This document shows positions 1 to 7,040 of a stretch of DNA of 64,000 nt, in pieces (position 1 is the stretch's first letter; every line of letters starts with the position of its first letter). The stretch lies in assembly GCA_016303065.1 (NCBI GenBank), contig JAEDMJ010000001.1, positions 1 through 64,000 on the forward strand. The letters are read 5' to 3'. A program made the position numbers and the translations under genes. This stretch comes from Clostridiales bacterium. GTDB lineage: Bacteria; Bacillota; Clostridia; Oscillospirales; QAMX01. Below the pieces are notes generated by a model. It saw only the letters and a program-made list of their open reading frames with translations, was not told the origin of the DNA and searched no databases.

Positions 1-708
1 TTCGAGGAACGCTTCCTCTATCACTGCGACAGAAAGGGATACATCGTCTGGGGCGAATTCCCCAACTGTGGCCTCGACCACAGCTACGCCGACTCCGTCT
101 ACGGAATACTCCCCGAGTGGCTCGAAGAAGTCGAACGCGATTTCAATCATCCCTCCATTGTCGGCTGGTGCCCCTTCAACGAAACCTGGGATATAAAAGG
201 CAGGCGCCAGTTTGACGGACTTCTGGACCTTGTCTACCGCGCGACAAAAGCCGCCGACCCGACCCGACCCTGCATTGACACCAGCGGAAACTATCATGTC
301 TCCACCGACGTATACGACGTCCACGCCTACGAACAGGATCCCGAAAAATTCGCCTCCTTCTACGAAAAGCTGTCCGAGGGCGAAGTCGCCGACCACTGCG
401 GAAAACGCCAGTCCTACGACGGACGCCTTCCGTTTTTCGTCAGCGAGTACGGCGGAATACGCTGGACCGAGGATCAAAACGGCTGGGGCTACGGCAACGC
501 GCCGAAAACCGGGGAGGAATACCTCTCCCGCCTCAAGGGACTGACCGATGCCCTGCTGGACAATCCCTGTATCTTCGGTCTCTGCTACACCCAGCTCACC
601 GACGTCGAGCAGGAGCAAAACGGACTCTACACCTATGACCGCAGACCAAAGTTTGCGCCGGAGACCATAAAACCCATCTTCTCCCGCAAAGCCGCGGTGG
701 AAGACTGA
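1..708 (+). CDS. Glycoside hydrolase family 2 (beta-galactosidase-like), C-terminal part
   Basis: The frame is open from base 1, so the N-terminus lies outside the window; 235 residues and the stop are present. The visible part looks like the catalytic barrel of a family GH2 enzyme: WGEFPN near the start, a HPSIVGW strand followed by PFNETWD (the Asn-Glu pair that carries the acid/base Glu in GH2) and FFVSEYGG (the nucleophile Glu region), then the LTDVEQEQNGLYTYDRRPK segment typical of GH2 enzymes acting on beta-galactosides or beta-glucuronides. It would hydrolyse a terminal beta-glycoside. No signal peptide can be judged because the start is missing. The substrate cannot be told from this fragment. 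A strong terminator follows. Confidence 0.85.
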   Translation, partial: FEERFLYHCDRKGYIVWGEFPNCGLDHSYADSVYGILPEWLEEVERDFNHPSIVGWCPFNETWDIKGRRQFDGLLDLVYRATKAADPTRPCIDTSGNYHVSTDVYDVHAYEQDPEKFASFYEKLSEGEVADHCGKRQSYDGRLPFFVSEYGGIRWTEDQNGWGYGNAPKTGEEYLSRLKGLTDALLDNPCIFGLCYTQLTDVEQEQNGLYTYDRRPKFAPETIKPIFSRKAAVED

Positions 709-776
709 CCTTAGGGCGGTTTGATTTTTTAAAAAACGAGCCGCCCTGGCCCGTCGTAAAAATCAAAACCCAAAAA

Positions 777-822
777 GGCGGACGCCCCCCAAAAAAGAGC
801 TTTGGGCGTCCGCCTTTTTTTC
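777..822 (+). terminator. Rho-independent terminator after the GH2 gene
   Basis: A perfect 11-bp stem (GGCGGACGCCC at 777-787 with its complement at 804-814) is followed by a run of eight T. A second, weaker hairpin (AGGGCGG 713-719 / CCGCCCT 741-747) lies between the stop codon and this terminator. Confidence 0.9.
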
Positions 823-885
823 ACCGCGCAAAATCCCGGAACAACCGCCTCGGACCGAAATCCCCGGCGGTTATATCGCAGAGTG

Positions 886-923
886 AAAACGGCCGCCCGT
901 CACCAAAAAAGTGCGGGCGACCG
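886..923 (-). terminator. Terminator of the yfcE-lysR-kinase-ferredoxin operon
   Basis: Read on the minus strand, an imperfect stem (911-923 with 890-903) is followed by TTTT (886-889). It begins just beyond the stop codon of the ferredoxin-like gene at 929. Confidence 0.65.
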
Positions 924-928
924 CTTTT

Positions 929-1168
929 TCAAAGCTTTGCAAGTATCTGATTTTCAAAAAACTCGTTCACGGTGTCCGGCGAAACGGAGAAGAACTCGTC
1001 ATCCACCGTCACGCACACGCCCTCCTGGCAGCGGCCCAGGCAAAACGTCCCTGCGAGCTCGACTTCACCGTCAAGGCTCTTTTCTCCGACGAGCTTCTGA
1101 AGCTGTTCAACGACCTGTCTTGAACCTTTGAGGTGACATGAACTTCCGATACATATTGTAACCTTCAT
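929..1168 (-). CDS. Thioredoxin-like [2Fe-2S] ferredoxin-domain protein (NuoE-like)
   Basis: A 79-residue protein with four cysteines in the spacing of the thioredoxin-like 2Fe-2S fold: CIGSSC near residue 7-11 and CLGRC near residue 43-47. The fold is shared by NuoE and HydA-associated subunits, in which it carries one 2Fe-2S cluster used in electron transfer from NADH. Here it stands alone without the rest of a dehydrogenase. The ATG at 1168 is preferred over the GTG at 1180 because GGAG sits 11 nt ahead of the ATG but touches the GTG. It is the last gene of a minus-strand operon after a phosphotransferase gene. Partner enzyme unknown. Confidence 0.8.
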   Translation of the reverse strand: MKVTICIGSSCHLKGSRQVVEQLQKLVGEKSLDGEVELAGTFCLGRCQEGVCVTVDDEFFSVSPDTVNEFFENQILAKL

Positions 1169-1206
1169 TTTGTGCGGCACTCCTTCAAAATATGTAGATC
1201 TTTTTA

Positions 1207-1950
1207 TTATTTATCCCTGCGGTTCAGCCACGAAAACAGGAACCTCCGCGCTCTTTCGTTTGCCGCCGCATACTGCGCGGCAGCGGCAAACGCCATCCAG
1301 CCGCCGATCTCCGCCCCGTCCAGACCGCTTTTTTCACAAAAAATACCGATATATCTCTCGGCGGCCGGATCGCCGTTCCGGCGGAGCATAAGATATGTCC
1401 CGGCCGCGTCTGCGGCGGCGTTCCCCCTCGAGGCGTTCGCCCAATCCAATATATACGGCACGCCGTCCCCGGAGACCAGTATGTTCTCCGGCGTAAAATC
1501 CCCGTGACAGACACAGTTTTCCTCATCCGGAGTCAAAAGCTGCGCTCTCAGCAGGCCGCGCTCCGCTCCGGCTCCGACCGCCGCGGAAATACCCCGGCGG
1601 GCTTTTTCCGAAAGACTTTCAAAAAGCGGGCATTTTTCCCTCTGCACCTCAAGCTGGAGATCGACAAGCAGCTCCAGATATCCGTCCGCATTTTCCGGGG
1701 ACTCGGCCATGAGCCTTGCGATCGTCTTTCCCTTTATGAATTCCGAGATCACCGCCCATTTTCCGTCCACTCTGGAAACTTCGTAAATTTCCGGAACCTT
1801 AATGCGCATTTTCTCCGCTCTCGCCTGGTTCAGGGCTTCGGTCAGAACATCCTCTTTTGAATATTCACCGTTGAACACCTTGATGCACTTGTCCCCGTCG
1901 CGATAGACGGTCTTTGTGTTTCTCACCGCGATAACTCTGTCCAGCCGCAT
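1207..1950 (-). CDS. APH/choline-kinase-family phosphotransferase
   Basis: 247 residues with the kinase-like phosphotransferase motifs: HGDFTPENIL (catalytic loop, Asp and Asn) and ILDWANASRG (metal-binding Asp). The N-terminal region has a VYRDGDKCIKVF strand with the expected nucleotide-binding Lys and EFIKGKTI as hinge. The family phosphorylates hydroxyls of small molecules (aminoglycosides, choline, homoserine, sugars); the substrate here is not readable and resistance should not be assumed. The ATG at 1950 has a perfect GGAGG five nt upstream, so an upstream in-frame extension is rejected. It follows the lysR gene by 29 nt and is probably co-transcribed. Confidence 0.75.
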   Translation of the reverse strand: MRLDRVIAVRNTKTVYRDGDKCIKVFNGEYSKEDVLTEALNQARAEKMRIKVPEIYEVSRVDGKWAVISEFIKGKTIARLMAESPENADGYLELLVDLQLEVQREKCPLFESLSEKARRGISAAVGAGAERGLLRAQLLTPDEENCVCHGDFTPENILVSGDGVPYILDWANASRGNAAADAAGTYLMLRRNGDPAAERYIGIFCEKSGLDGAEIGGWMAFAAAAQYAAANERARRFLFSWLNRRDK

Positions 1951-1979
1951 GGTTGCCTCCTTGTTAATGCAGTTTTCTG

Positions 1980-2900
1980 TCAGATATATTCGCGCCTTGC
2001 CCTGCAAAGCTCGGTTATAAAGCTCTTGTCAAGCACGGAAAGCTTGTAATCGTTTCGGTAAATCAGAACGTCCTTGTATTTCTTTTTGTTTTCCAAACAG
2101 TCCCGCTGGACAAGACCGTATCTCTCCAGCGTTTTTTTCGGCACGGACGACGTCCACATGAAAGTCTCCCGGTTTTCGGAAAGAATATCGAACTGGCTCG
2201 CCCGCTCGAAGACGATGATCCTCCTTTCGCTGTTTTCGGAGCTTTCGTCGTTTTTCACCGCGGAAAGCGGCATCGAAACGACGAAGGGATCGCCGTGGGC
2301 AACTTCGATATACCCTTCCAGATCTTCAAGGGAGACTTCCCGTTTTCCGGCAAGCGGACTGTCCTTTCTCATCAGAAGAACATATCTGAATTCCGCCACC
2401 AGCTCGTAGGACAGGCCTTTTTCCTCGAAAAGCTCTTTGAAATACCTGTCGTCCCCCTCGGCATATCTTATTATCCCAAGCTTGTAATCAGAAGAGAAAA
2501 TATTTTTGATCGCCCGCATCGAATCGGTTTCCCGGTAAAAAAGCTCCACCGGCTCCTCTCCGATCTCCGCGGAAAAACGGGCGAAAGCCTCCGAAATATA
2601 GCTCGCCCGCGGCACGGAAATCGAAAACCGGCGCTTTGCGGAGTGCCCCTCCCGGTACATTTTCTCGACTTCGTCGATCTGCGACAGTATTTTGCCGGCG
2701 TATCCGATGAATTCCTCGCCGTCCGGAGTAAGGACCATTCCCCTGGCCGAACGCTCGAATATCGTTATTCCCAGATCGGCCTCAAGGTCTTTCACCGCCC
2801 GGCTCAGGTTCGGCTGCGCGATAAGCAGCGCCTCCGAGGCTTTGCTTATGGAGCCGGACTTTGCGATCTCGACCGCATATTTCAGGTGGAGTATGTTCAT
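1980..2900 (-). CDS. LysR-family transcriptional regulator
   Basis: 306 residues, the usual LysR length. Residues 1-60 form the winged helix-turn-helix (LKYAVEIAKSGSISKASEA, then QPNLSRAVKDLEADLG), followed by a periplasmic-binding-protein-like effector domain. The ATG overlaps the stop of the upstream phosphodiesterase gene by ATGA, so translation is coupled; GGAGAGG lies ahead. LysR regulators commonly control a divergent gene, but here the gene sits inside an operon with a kinase and a phosphodiesterase; the effector and targets are unknown. Confidence 0.9.
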   Translation of the reverse strand: MNILHLKYAVEIAKSGSISKASEALLIAQPNLSRAVKDLEADLGITIFERSARGMVLTPDGEEFIGYAGKILSQIDEVEKMYREGHSAKRRFSISVPRASYISEAFARFSAEIGEEPVELFYRETDSMRAIKNIFSSDYKLGIIRYAEGDDRYFKELFEEKGLSYELVAEFRYVLLMRKDSPLAGKREVSLEDLEGYIEVAHGDPFVVSMPLSAVKNDESSENSERRIIVFERASQFDILSENRETFMWTSSVPKKTLERYGLVQRDCLENKKKYKDVLIYRNDYKLSVLDKSFITELCRARREYI

Positions 2901-3454
2901 CGGAAAACCTCTCCGGGCGCGAAGCTTTTACAGGCTTCCCCCTCCAGTGTCTTCCAGGAAAAAACTCCGTTTTCAAAAGTCATATATCCGTGTGCGGAGT
3001 TCTCTTTGGGAATGGAAACCGAGCCCGGATTCAGATAAACAAAATCCCCCATATTCCGGCAGGCGGGAATATGCGTATGGCCGCAGAGAAGGACGCTTCC
3101 CCGCTTCAGCGGAGGGGGATTGTCGCATCCGAACCTGTGTCCGTGCGTTGCGTATATCAGGGTGTCCCCGTCGGCAACGACAGCGTATTCCGCCATGATC
3201 GGAAACTCCAAAACCATCTGGTCCACCTCCGTATCGCAGTTTCCACGCACACAGAGGATGTCGCCCTTTACGGCATTGAGCATCCCAATGACCGCTTTCG
3301 GGGCATATTCCTTCGGAAGATCGTTCCGCGGGCCGTGGTACAGAATATCTCCGAGAAGCAAAAGACGTCCGGCTTTTTCCCGCCGGTAAGCGCCGAGAAG
3401 TTTTTCACAATAGAAAGCCGAACCGTGTATATCCGATGCGATAAGCAATTTCAT
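2897..3454 (-). CDS. yfcE: YfcE/MJ0936-type metallophosphodiesterase
   Basis: 185 residues with all calcineurin-like metal motifs in order: SDIHG (residues 7-11), GD in LLLGDILYHG, GNCD, THGH and GHTH, then NPGS. Proteins of this family (E. coli YfcE) hydrolyse phosphodiesters with a two-metal centre in the cytoplasm; the physiological substrate is generally unknown. The ATG at 3454 is used rather than the TTG two codons earlier; GGAG lies 10 nt ahead. First gene of the minus-strand operon, transcribed from the promoter at 3532-3560. Confidence 0.88.
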   Translation of the reverse strand: MKLLIASDIHGSAFYCEKLLGAYRREKAGRLLLLGDILYHGPRNDLPKEYAPKAVIGMLNAVKGDILCVRGNCDTEVDQMVLEFPIMAEYAVVADGDTLIYATHGHRFGCDNPPPLKRGSVLLCGHTHIPACRNMGDFVYLNPGSVSIPKENSAHGYMTFENGVFSWKTLEGEACKSFAPGEVFR

Positions 3455-3531
3455 CAGCAAAGATCTCCGCTCTGTATTTTTGAAAAGATTATTTCCTCAT
3501 AAATCAAAATAAAAACCGCTTCCGATTCCTT

Positions 3532-3560
3532 ATTATATCAAAAAAAAATCTTAAGGTCAA
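3532..3560 (-). promoter_or_regulatory. Sigma-A type promoter for the yfcE operon
   Basis: On the minus strand TTGACC (3555-3560) and TATAAT (3532-3537) are separated by 17 bp; the yfcE start codon lies 78 nt downstream. Confidence 0.8.
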
Positions 3561-3704
3561 TTCATCCCCGCCCGGCGCGGCACTTTTTTTGTCTTCGCCC
3601 CGGCGGTCTGCGCCGGGCGGATTTCCGGACAAAACCGCCACGAAGCGCCGGACAAATTCCGGCGCTTTTCTCCCGCCACCGGCGCGCCCGGATATCCCGG
3701 CATG
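3561..3704. other. Divergent intergenic region between the yfcE operon and birA
   Basis: No gene is seen. It holds GC-rich inverted repeats, the clearest being AAGCGCCGGA (3643-3652) with TCCGGCGCTT (3658-3667) followed by TT, which could act as a weak terminator or a barrier between the two divergent promoters. Confidence 0.5.
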
Positions 3705-3733
3705 GTGACAAAAAGCGCAGAACATGGTATAAT
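3705..3733 (+). promoter_or_regulatory. Promoter of birA
   Basis: GTGACA (3705-3710) and a perfect TATAAT (3728-3733) with 17-bp spacing, 27 nt ahead of the birA start. No BirA box is seen here, so birA itself does not look autoregulated. Confidence 0.8.
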
Positions 3734-3760
3734 ATCAGAGGTTAGGACGGTGAACGCCAA

Positions 3761-4735
3761 ATGAGCACAAAGGACAGCATATTGGAGCTGCTTGAACGGC
3801 ATCGCGGCGAAAACATATCGGGCGAACGCATTGCCGGAATTCTGAGCGTTTCAAGAAACGCCGTTTGGAAATCAATAAAGGAGCTTCAAAAGGACGGCTA
3901 CGATATTGTCGCCGTCACGAACAAAGGCTACTGCCTTTCCGACGAAAACGACATAATTTCAGTTCCGGGGATAAAGCCTTTTCTCTCCGAAGCCTGCCGG
4001 CCCTGCGCCGAAAAGATCCGGATATACAGATCCCTGGAGTCCACAAATAAGACCGCAAAAGAAATGGCCGTCTCAGGCGCAGAACACGGCACGGTCATTA
4101 TCTCCGATTGCCAGACCGGCGGCAAAGGCCGGTATGCGCGAAAATTCTTTTCCCCGTCCGGCGGACTGTATATGAGCATTATACTGCGCCCGGAGGCGAT
4201 ACGGTTTTCAAACCCCACCGCCGTGACCGCTTTTGCCGCCGTTTCCGTCTGTGAGTCGATAGAATGTGTTTTCCGGAAAACGCCGGAGATCAAATGGGTA
4301 AACGACATCTTTATCGGCGGAAAGAAGGTTTGCGGGATATTGACCGAAGCCGTAACCGATTTTGAAAGCGGCTGCCTGGAATGGGTCGTTATCGGCATCG
4401 GCATAAACGTCCGTATCCGCACGGAAGATTTTCCGCCCGAGCTGCGCGGCTCTGCGGCGTCCCTCTGCCCCGACAAAAAAATTCCAGGCGCAAGAAACCG
4501 CCTGTCCGCAGAGATCATAAACAGGATCCTGGGCCTCAAGGCTCCCCCGGATGAAGCCGCGATCCTTGAAAAATACAAAAACAGGCTCATGATTTTGGGA
4601 AAGCCGGTAACCGTCATCCAAAGCTCTGAGGAATTCAGGGCAACGGTAGCCGGCATCGACTCCGCCGCACACCTGATCGTCAAAAAAGAAAACGGCGAAA
4701 CCGTCTCCCTCACTTCCGGCGAAATCCGCATTTAG
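3761..4735 (+). CDS. birA: Bifunctional biotin-[acetyl-CoA-carboxylase] ligase and biotin repressor
   Basis: 324 residues, the length of two-domain BirA. Residues 1-65 form a winged helix (SGERIAGILSVSRNAVWKSI) ending in the GYCL hinge. The ligase domain shows the biotinyl-AMP loop GGKGRYARKF (GRGRRGR in E. coli), KWVNDIFIGGKKVCGILTE (KWPND motif) and a C-terminal SH3-like domain. It joins biotin to its carrier proteins and, when loaded with biotinyl-AMP, binds the operator. The very next transcription unit has a textbook BirA box at 4753-4806, so target and regulator are adjacent. No strong Shine-Dalgarno is seen ahead of the ATG. No biotin biosynthesis genes lie in the window. Confidence 0.95.
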   Translation: MSTKDSILELLERHRGENISGERIAGILSVSRNAVWKSIKELQKDGYDIVAVTNKGYCLSDENDIISVPGIKPFLSEACRPCAEKIRIYRSLESTNKTAKEMAVSGAEHGTVIISDCQTGGKGRYARKFFSPSGGLYMSIILRPEAIRFSNPTAVTAFAAVSVCESIECVFRKTPEIKWVNDIFIGGKKVCGILTEAVTDFESGCLEWVVIGIGINVRIRTEDFPPELRGSAASLCPDKKIPGARNRLSAEIINRILGLKAPPDEAAILEKYKNRLMILGKPVTVIQSSEEFRATVAGIDSAAHLIVKKENGETVSLTSGEIRI

Positions 4736-4752
4736 CCCGGTCACCTTTCACA

Positions 4753-4806
4753 GCGGCGCACAATTGTCAACCTTTGTTTATTTTTCAGTTGACAATTGTG
4801 CGCCGC
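4753..4806. promoter_or_regulatory. BirA operator (biotin box) upstream of DUF1284-bioY
   Basis: A perfect 19-bp inverted repeat (4753-4771 and 4788-4806) with a 16-bp spacer contains the core TTGTCAAC-N16-GTTGACAA, which matches the known Firmicutes BirA site pattern TTGTTAAC...GTTAACAA with its 14-16 bp spacing. The right arm contains the -35 hexamer of the promoter, so bound BirA would block RNA polymerase. Confidence 0.88.
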
Positions 4807-4817
4807 CGTGCTATAAT
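4789..4817 (+). promoter_or_regulatory. Promoter of the DUF1284-bioY operon
   Basis: Consensus TTGACA (4789-4794) and TATAAT (4812-4817) with 17-bp spacing. The leader that follows has two hairpins: GGGGAAAG (4837-4844) with CTTTCCCC (4854-4861), and CGCCGG (4875-4880) with CCGGCG (4893-4898) ending at the GGAGG Shine-Dalgarno (4898-4902). Confidence 0.92.
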
Positions 4818-4909
4818 ACGAACTGCCGAAACGTCCGGGGAAAGCGGCAAAGCCTTTCCCCAAAAAAGAAGGCGCGCCGGCGCATTTTTAATCCGGCGGA
4901 GGTGTTGAG

Positions 4910-5296
4910 ATGGACCTGCGGCCCCACCATCTGCTTTGTATTCAGAAATTCACGGGACACGGATACAGCCCGGACTTCACCGCGCACATGAACTCCGTCG
5001 TATCGGAGCTCAAAAAAAATCCGGATACAAGCATCACCCTCACGCGGGGGTGCGACGAGCTTTGCAGGCTGTGCCCGAACAACGCAGGCGGCGTCTGCTC
5101 CTCCTCCGAAAAAACGGCTCTGTTTGACGCCGCAGTCCTCGGCATCTGCGGTTTTTCCTGCGGAGAAAAGCTTTCCTGGTCCGAGGCTTCGGAAAAAGCG
5201 CGCGGGCTTATTATAAAAACGGAAAAATTCAGCAATGTCTGCGCATCCTGCCAATGGTTTGAGCTTTGCAAAAGCACGGAGGTTTACTGTGACTGA
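4910..5296 (+). CDS. DUF1284 cysteine-rich protein, biotin-operon member
   Basis: 128 residues beginning MDLRPHHLLC, the hallmark of DUF1284. Cysteines are abundant and clustered (CDELCRLC, GICGFSC, CASCQWFELC), which suggests an iron-sulfur cluster or zinc site; this is inference. GGAGG lies 7 nt before the ATG. The gene is first behind the BirA-box promoter and overlaps the bioY start by 8 nt, so it is co-transcribed and translationally coupled with the biotin transporter. No reaction is known to me for this family; the context suggests a role under biotin limitation. Confidence 0.8.
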   Translation: MDLRPHHLLCIQKFTGHGYSPDFTAHMNSVVSELKKNPDTSITLTRGCDELCRLCPNNAGGVCSSSEKTALFDAAVLGICGFSCGEKLSWSEASEKARGLIIKTEKFSNVCASCQWFELCKSTEVYCD

Positions 5297-5852
5297 AACG
5301 AAAAAAGACAGAAAAAGAATCAGAACGATCGACCTGGTTTACATTGCGCTGGGGGCGGTGCTTATTGCGGTCTGCTCCTGGATAAGCATTCCCACGACCG
5401 TCCCCTTTACGATGCAGACTTTCGCCATATTTTTCGTTCTGTCGGCTCTGGGCGGCAAGCGCGGGACGATTTCCATTGTCCTTTACGTTCTGCTCGGCGC
5501 GGTCGGCGTTCCGGTATTTGCCCAGTTCGGTTCCGGAATCGGCGTTCTCCTCGGAAGCACCGGAGGATATATCGTCGGTTTTCTCTTCATCGGTCTCATC
5601 CACTGGATCACAGTGCATTTTCTCGGCAAAAAACTCTGGGTGGAAATTCTTTCGCTGGCGGTGGGCCTTGCCGTCTGCTACGCTTTCGGAACCATATGGT
5701 TCACCGTCGTCTACGCCCAGGAAAACGGAGCCATCGGCTTTATCTCCGCTTTTTCCATGTGCGTAATCCCGTTTATCATCCCCGACGCAATCAAGCTTGC
5801 GCTGGCGCTGACTCTGGCAAGGCGCTTATCCCCCGTACTCAAGCTCCGCTGA
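5289..5852 (+). CDS. bioY: Biotin transporter BioY (ECF S-component)
   Basis: 187 residues with about six hydrophobic segments and the BioY pattern: TVPFTMQTFAIFFVLSALGG, LLGAVGVPVFAQF, and GSTGGYIVGFL, with a charged N-terminus. BioY binds biotin in the membrane and works with the shared ECF module EcfAA'T, none of which is in this window. The GTG at 5289 is chosen because GGAGG is 6 nt upstream; the in-frame ATG further upstream lies inside the DUF1284 gene. Regulation by biotin through BirA follows from the operator at 4753-4806. Confidence 0.93.
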   Translation: MTETKKDRKRIRTIDLVYIALGAVLIAVCSWISIPTTVPFTMQTFAIFFVLSALGGKRGTISIVLYVLLGAVGVPVFAQFGSGIGVLLGSTGGYIVGFLFIGLIHWITVHFLGKKLWVEILSLAVGLAVCYAFGTIWFTVVYAQENGAIGFISAFSMCVIPFIIPDAIKLALALTLARRLSPVLKLR

Positions 5853-5895
5853 ATCCGGGCGAAAGCCTGTTTTCTGGTATTTTTCCCCCCTCCTC

Positions 5896-5946
5896 AAAGC
5901 ATAGCCGGTCAACTGTGCGGCAGCAGTTTGTCGGCTATGCTTTTTT
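5896..5946 (+). terminator. Terminator after bioY
   Basis: Perfect 12-bp stem AAAGCATAGCCG (5896-5907) with CGGCTATGCTTT (5932-5943), the T-run continuing to 5946. Confidence 0.92.
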
Positions 5947-6078
5947 CGGCGCAGGATCCTCCCGCGGTATTTCCCGCTTTTTGTTTGAAAAAGTGCTCCG
6001 CAGGTTTTTTGTCCGCCCACGGGGCGGCGGCGAAAACCCCGGCAATCTGAACTTTTTTGTGAACACACGCCGCACAGA

Positions 6079-6107
6079 TTGATTTCCCCACAAATATGTG
6101 TTATAAT
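6079..6107 (+). promoter_or_regulatory. Promoter upstream of the small ORF and membrane protein
   Basis: TTGATT (6079-6084) and TATAAT (6102-6107) with 17-bp spacing. The first start codon with a ribosome binding site is 142 nt downstream, so the leader is long. Confidence 0.7.
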
Positions 6108-6248
6108 AACTCAATTGAACGGAAAACTGTCGGATACTGCGGCGAGATTAATTGACAAACCCATTGCCCGCCGGTTTTACGGAGCCGTTCTGCGGCAAAA
6201 TTTTCATTCATGTGACCGGAATATTTATTTTGCGAAAGGTTATACGAA

Positions 6249-6350
6249 ATGATAAAAGCATATTCTAATAACAAAATCGAAAAAAACAGCTGCAAAACGC
6301 TCCGAAGCGTCTCCGCAGGAAAGACCGCCGCGGAAATCTGCCCGGACTGA
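6249..6350 (+). CDS. Possible small protein or leader peptide (33 aa)
   Basis: An ATG at 6249 with GAAAGG about 8 nt upstream opens a 33-residue frame ending 7 nt before the next gene. The peptide is polar, with two cysteines (NSCKTL near residue 15 and EICPD at the end). It is not a recognised family. It could be a small protein, a leader peptide that couples translation to the next gene, or chance. Base composition is AT-richer than the neighbouring genes, which argues against an ordinary gene. Confidence 0.3.
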   Translation: MIKAYSNNKIEKNSCKTLRSVSAGKTAAEICPD

Positions 6351-6357
6351 AGGCCCA

Positions 6358-7014
6358 ATGCGCAGCGACAGCGAACCCAGGACGATACGCGAGCTCGGCT
6401 TCAAAACCTGGCTCACCGACGTTCTCTGGTATCATCACAAGGGAAAAATCATCGCCGGACTCGCCGGCGTAGTTGTAATAATCTGGCTGATAACCCTGGT
6501 CACGTCCAAGACCTCTCCGGACATTACCGTCGTGCTCGTCACGACTCAGGAGGTCGACAGTTACGCCGTAAACTCCCTTGAGACAGTCTTTGCCGATGCT
6601 CTCGGGGACGAAAACGGCGACGGCGAAAAATACGTCAGCATCACTCAATACGTTCTCGGCACCGCCTCAAGCGCCGGAAGCGTAGTTTACAGCGCTTCGG
6701 CTTCCGTCACGGCGAGTTTTTTGAACAACGATCTGGTGCTCTATCTTTTTGACGAAGCCGCGCTTGCCTCATACAACATAGACGAACGCTTCAGCGAAAA
6801 GCTCGCCGAAAACTACGGCGGGGAGAACAGAGCGGTCTGTCTTTCCGGGCTTCCGATAATCCGGGAGATCGGATTCACCGAAGAATACCCGCTCTATCTC
6901 TGCTTCAAGGGCGAAGTTTATGCCTATAAGTCCTCCAGCCTCACCGAAGAGGAGTACTACGGCACAGCCATAAAGCTCGTCGACAGGCTTTACGAAATTT
7001 ACGGCGAACAGTGA
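6358..7014 (+). CDS. Membrane-anchored protein of unknown function
   Basis: 218 residues. A charged N-terminal stretch is followed by one hydrophobic segment (about residues 29-49) and then a soluble domain of about 165 residues, presumably outside the cell, with no cysteine-based or enzymatic motif I recognise. The extracellular part is rich in Ser, Asp and Glu and ends with an alternating Tyr/Lys/Glu tail. GAAGG lies 4 nt before the ATG. It precedes a TrmH-type methylase gene by 26 nt and may be in its operon. No function is assigned. Confidence 0.75.
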   Translation: MRSDSEPRTIRELGFKTWLTDVLWYHHKGKIIAGLAGVVVIIWLITLVTSKTSPDITVVLVTTQEVDSYAVNSLETVFADALGDENGDGEKYVSITQYVLGTASSAGSVVYSASASVTASFLNNDLVLYLFDEAALASYNIDERFSEKLAENYGGENRAVCLSGLPIIREIGFTEEYPLYLCFKGEVYAYKSSSLTEEEYYGTAIKLVDRLYEIYGEQ

Positions 7015-7040
7015 TTTCTTCACGAAAGGAAGTTGTAGTC

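Larger units (their letters stand above)
5853..6248. other. Intergenic region between bioY and the 6358 gene
   Basis: About 400 bp without a convincing long gene. It contains the bioY terminator (5896-5946), a small hairpin (CCGCCC 6013-6018 with GGGCGG 6022-6027), a promoter (6079-6107) and about 140 bp of AT-richer leader before a 33-codon small reading frame at 6249. Confidence 0.6.

Noticed and set aside
713..747. Hairpin 713-747 as the main GH2 terminator
   Set aside because: It has no T-run; the stronger terminator is at 777-822.
1207..1950. Aminoglycoside resistance gene
   Set aside because: The kinase motifs fit the broad APH/choline kinase family, which includes many housekeeping enzymes; context gives no resistance indication.
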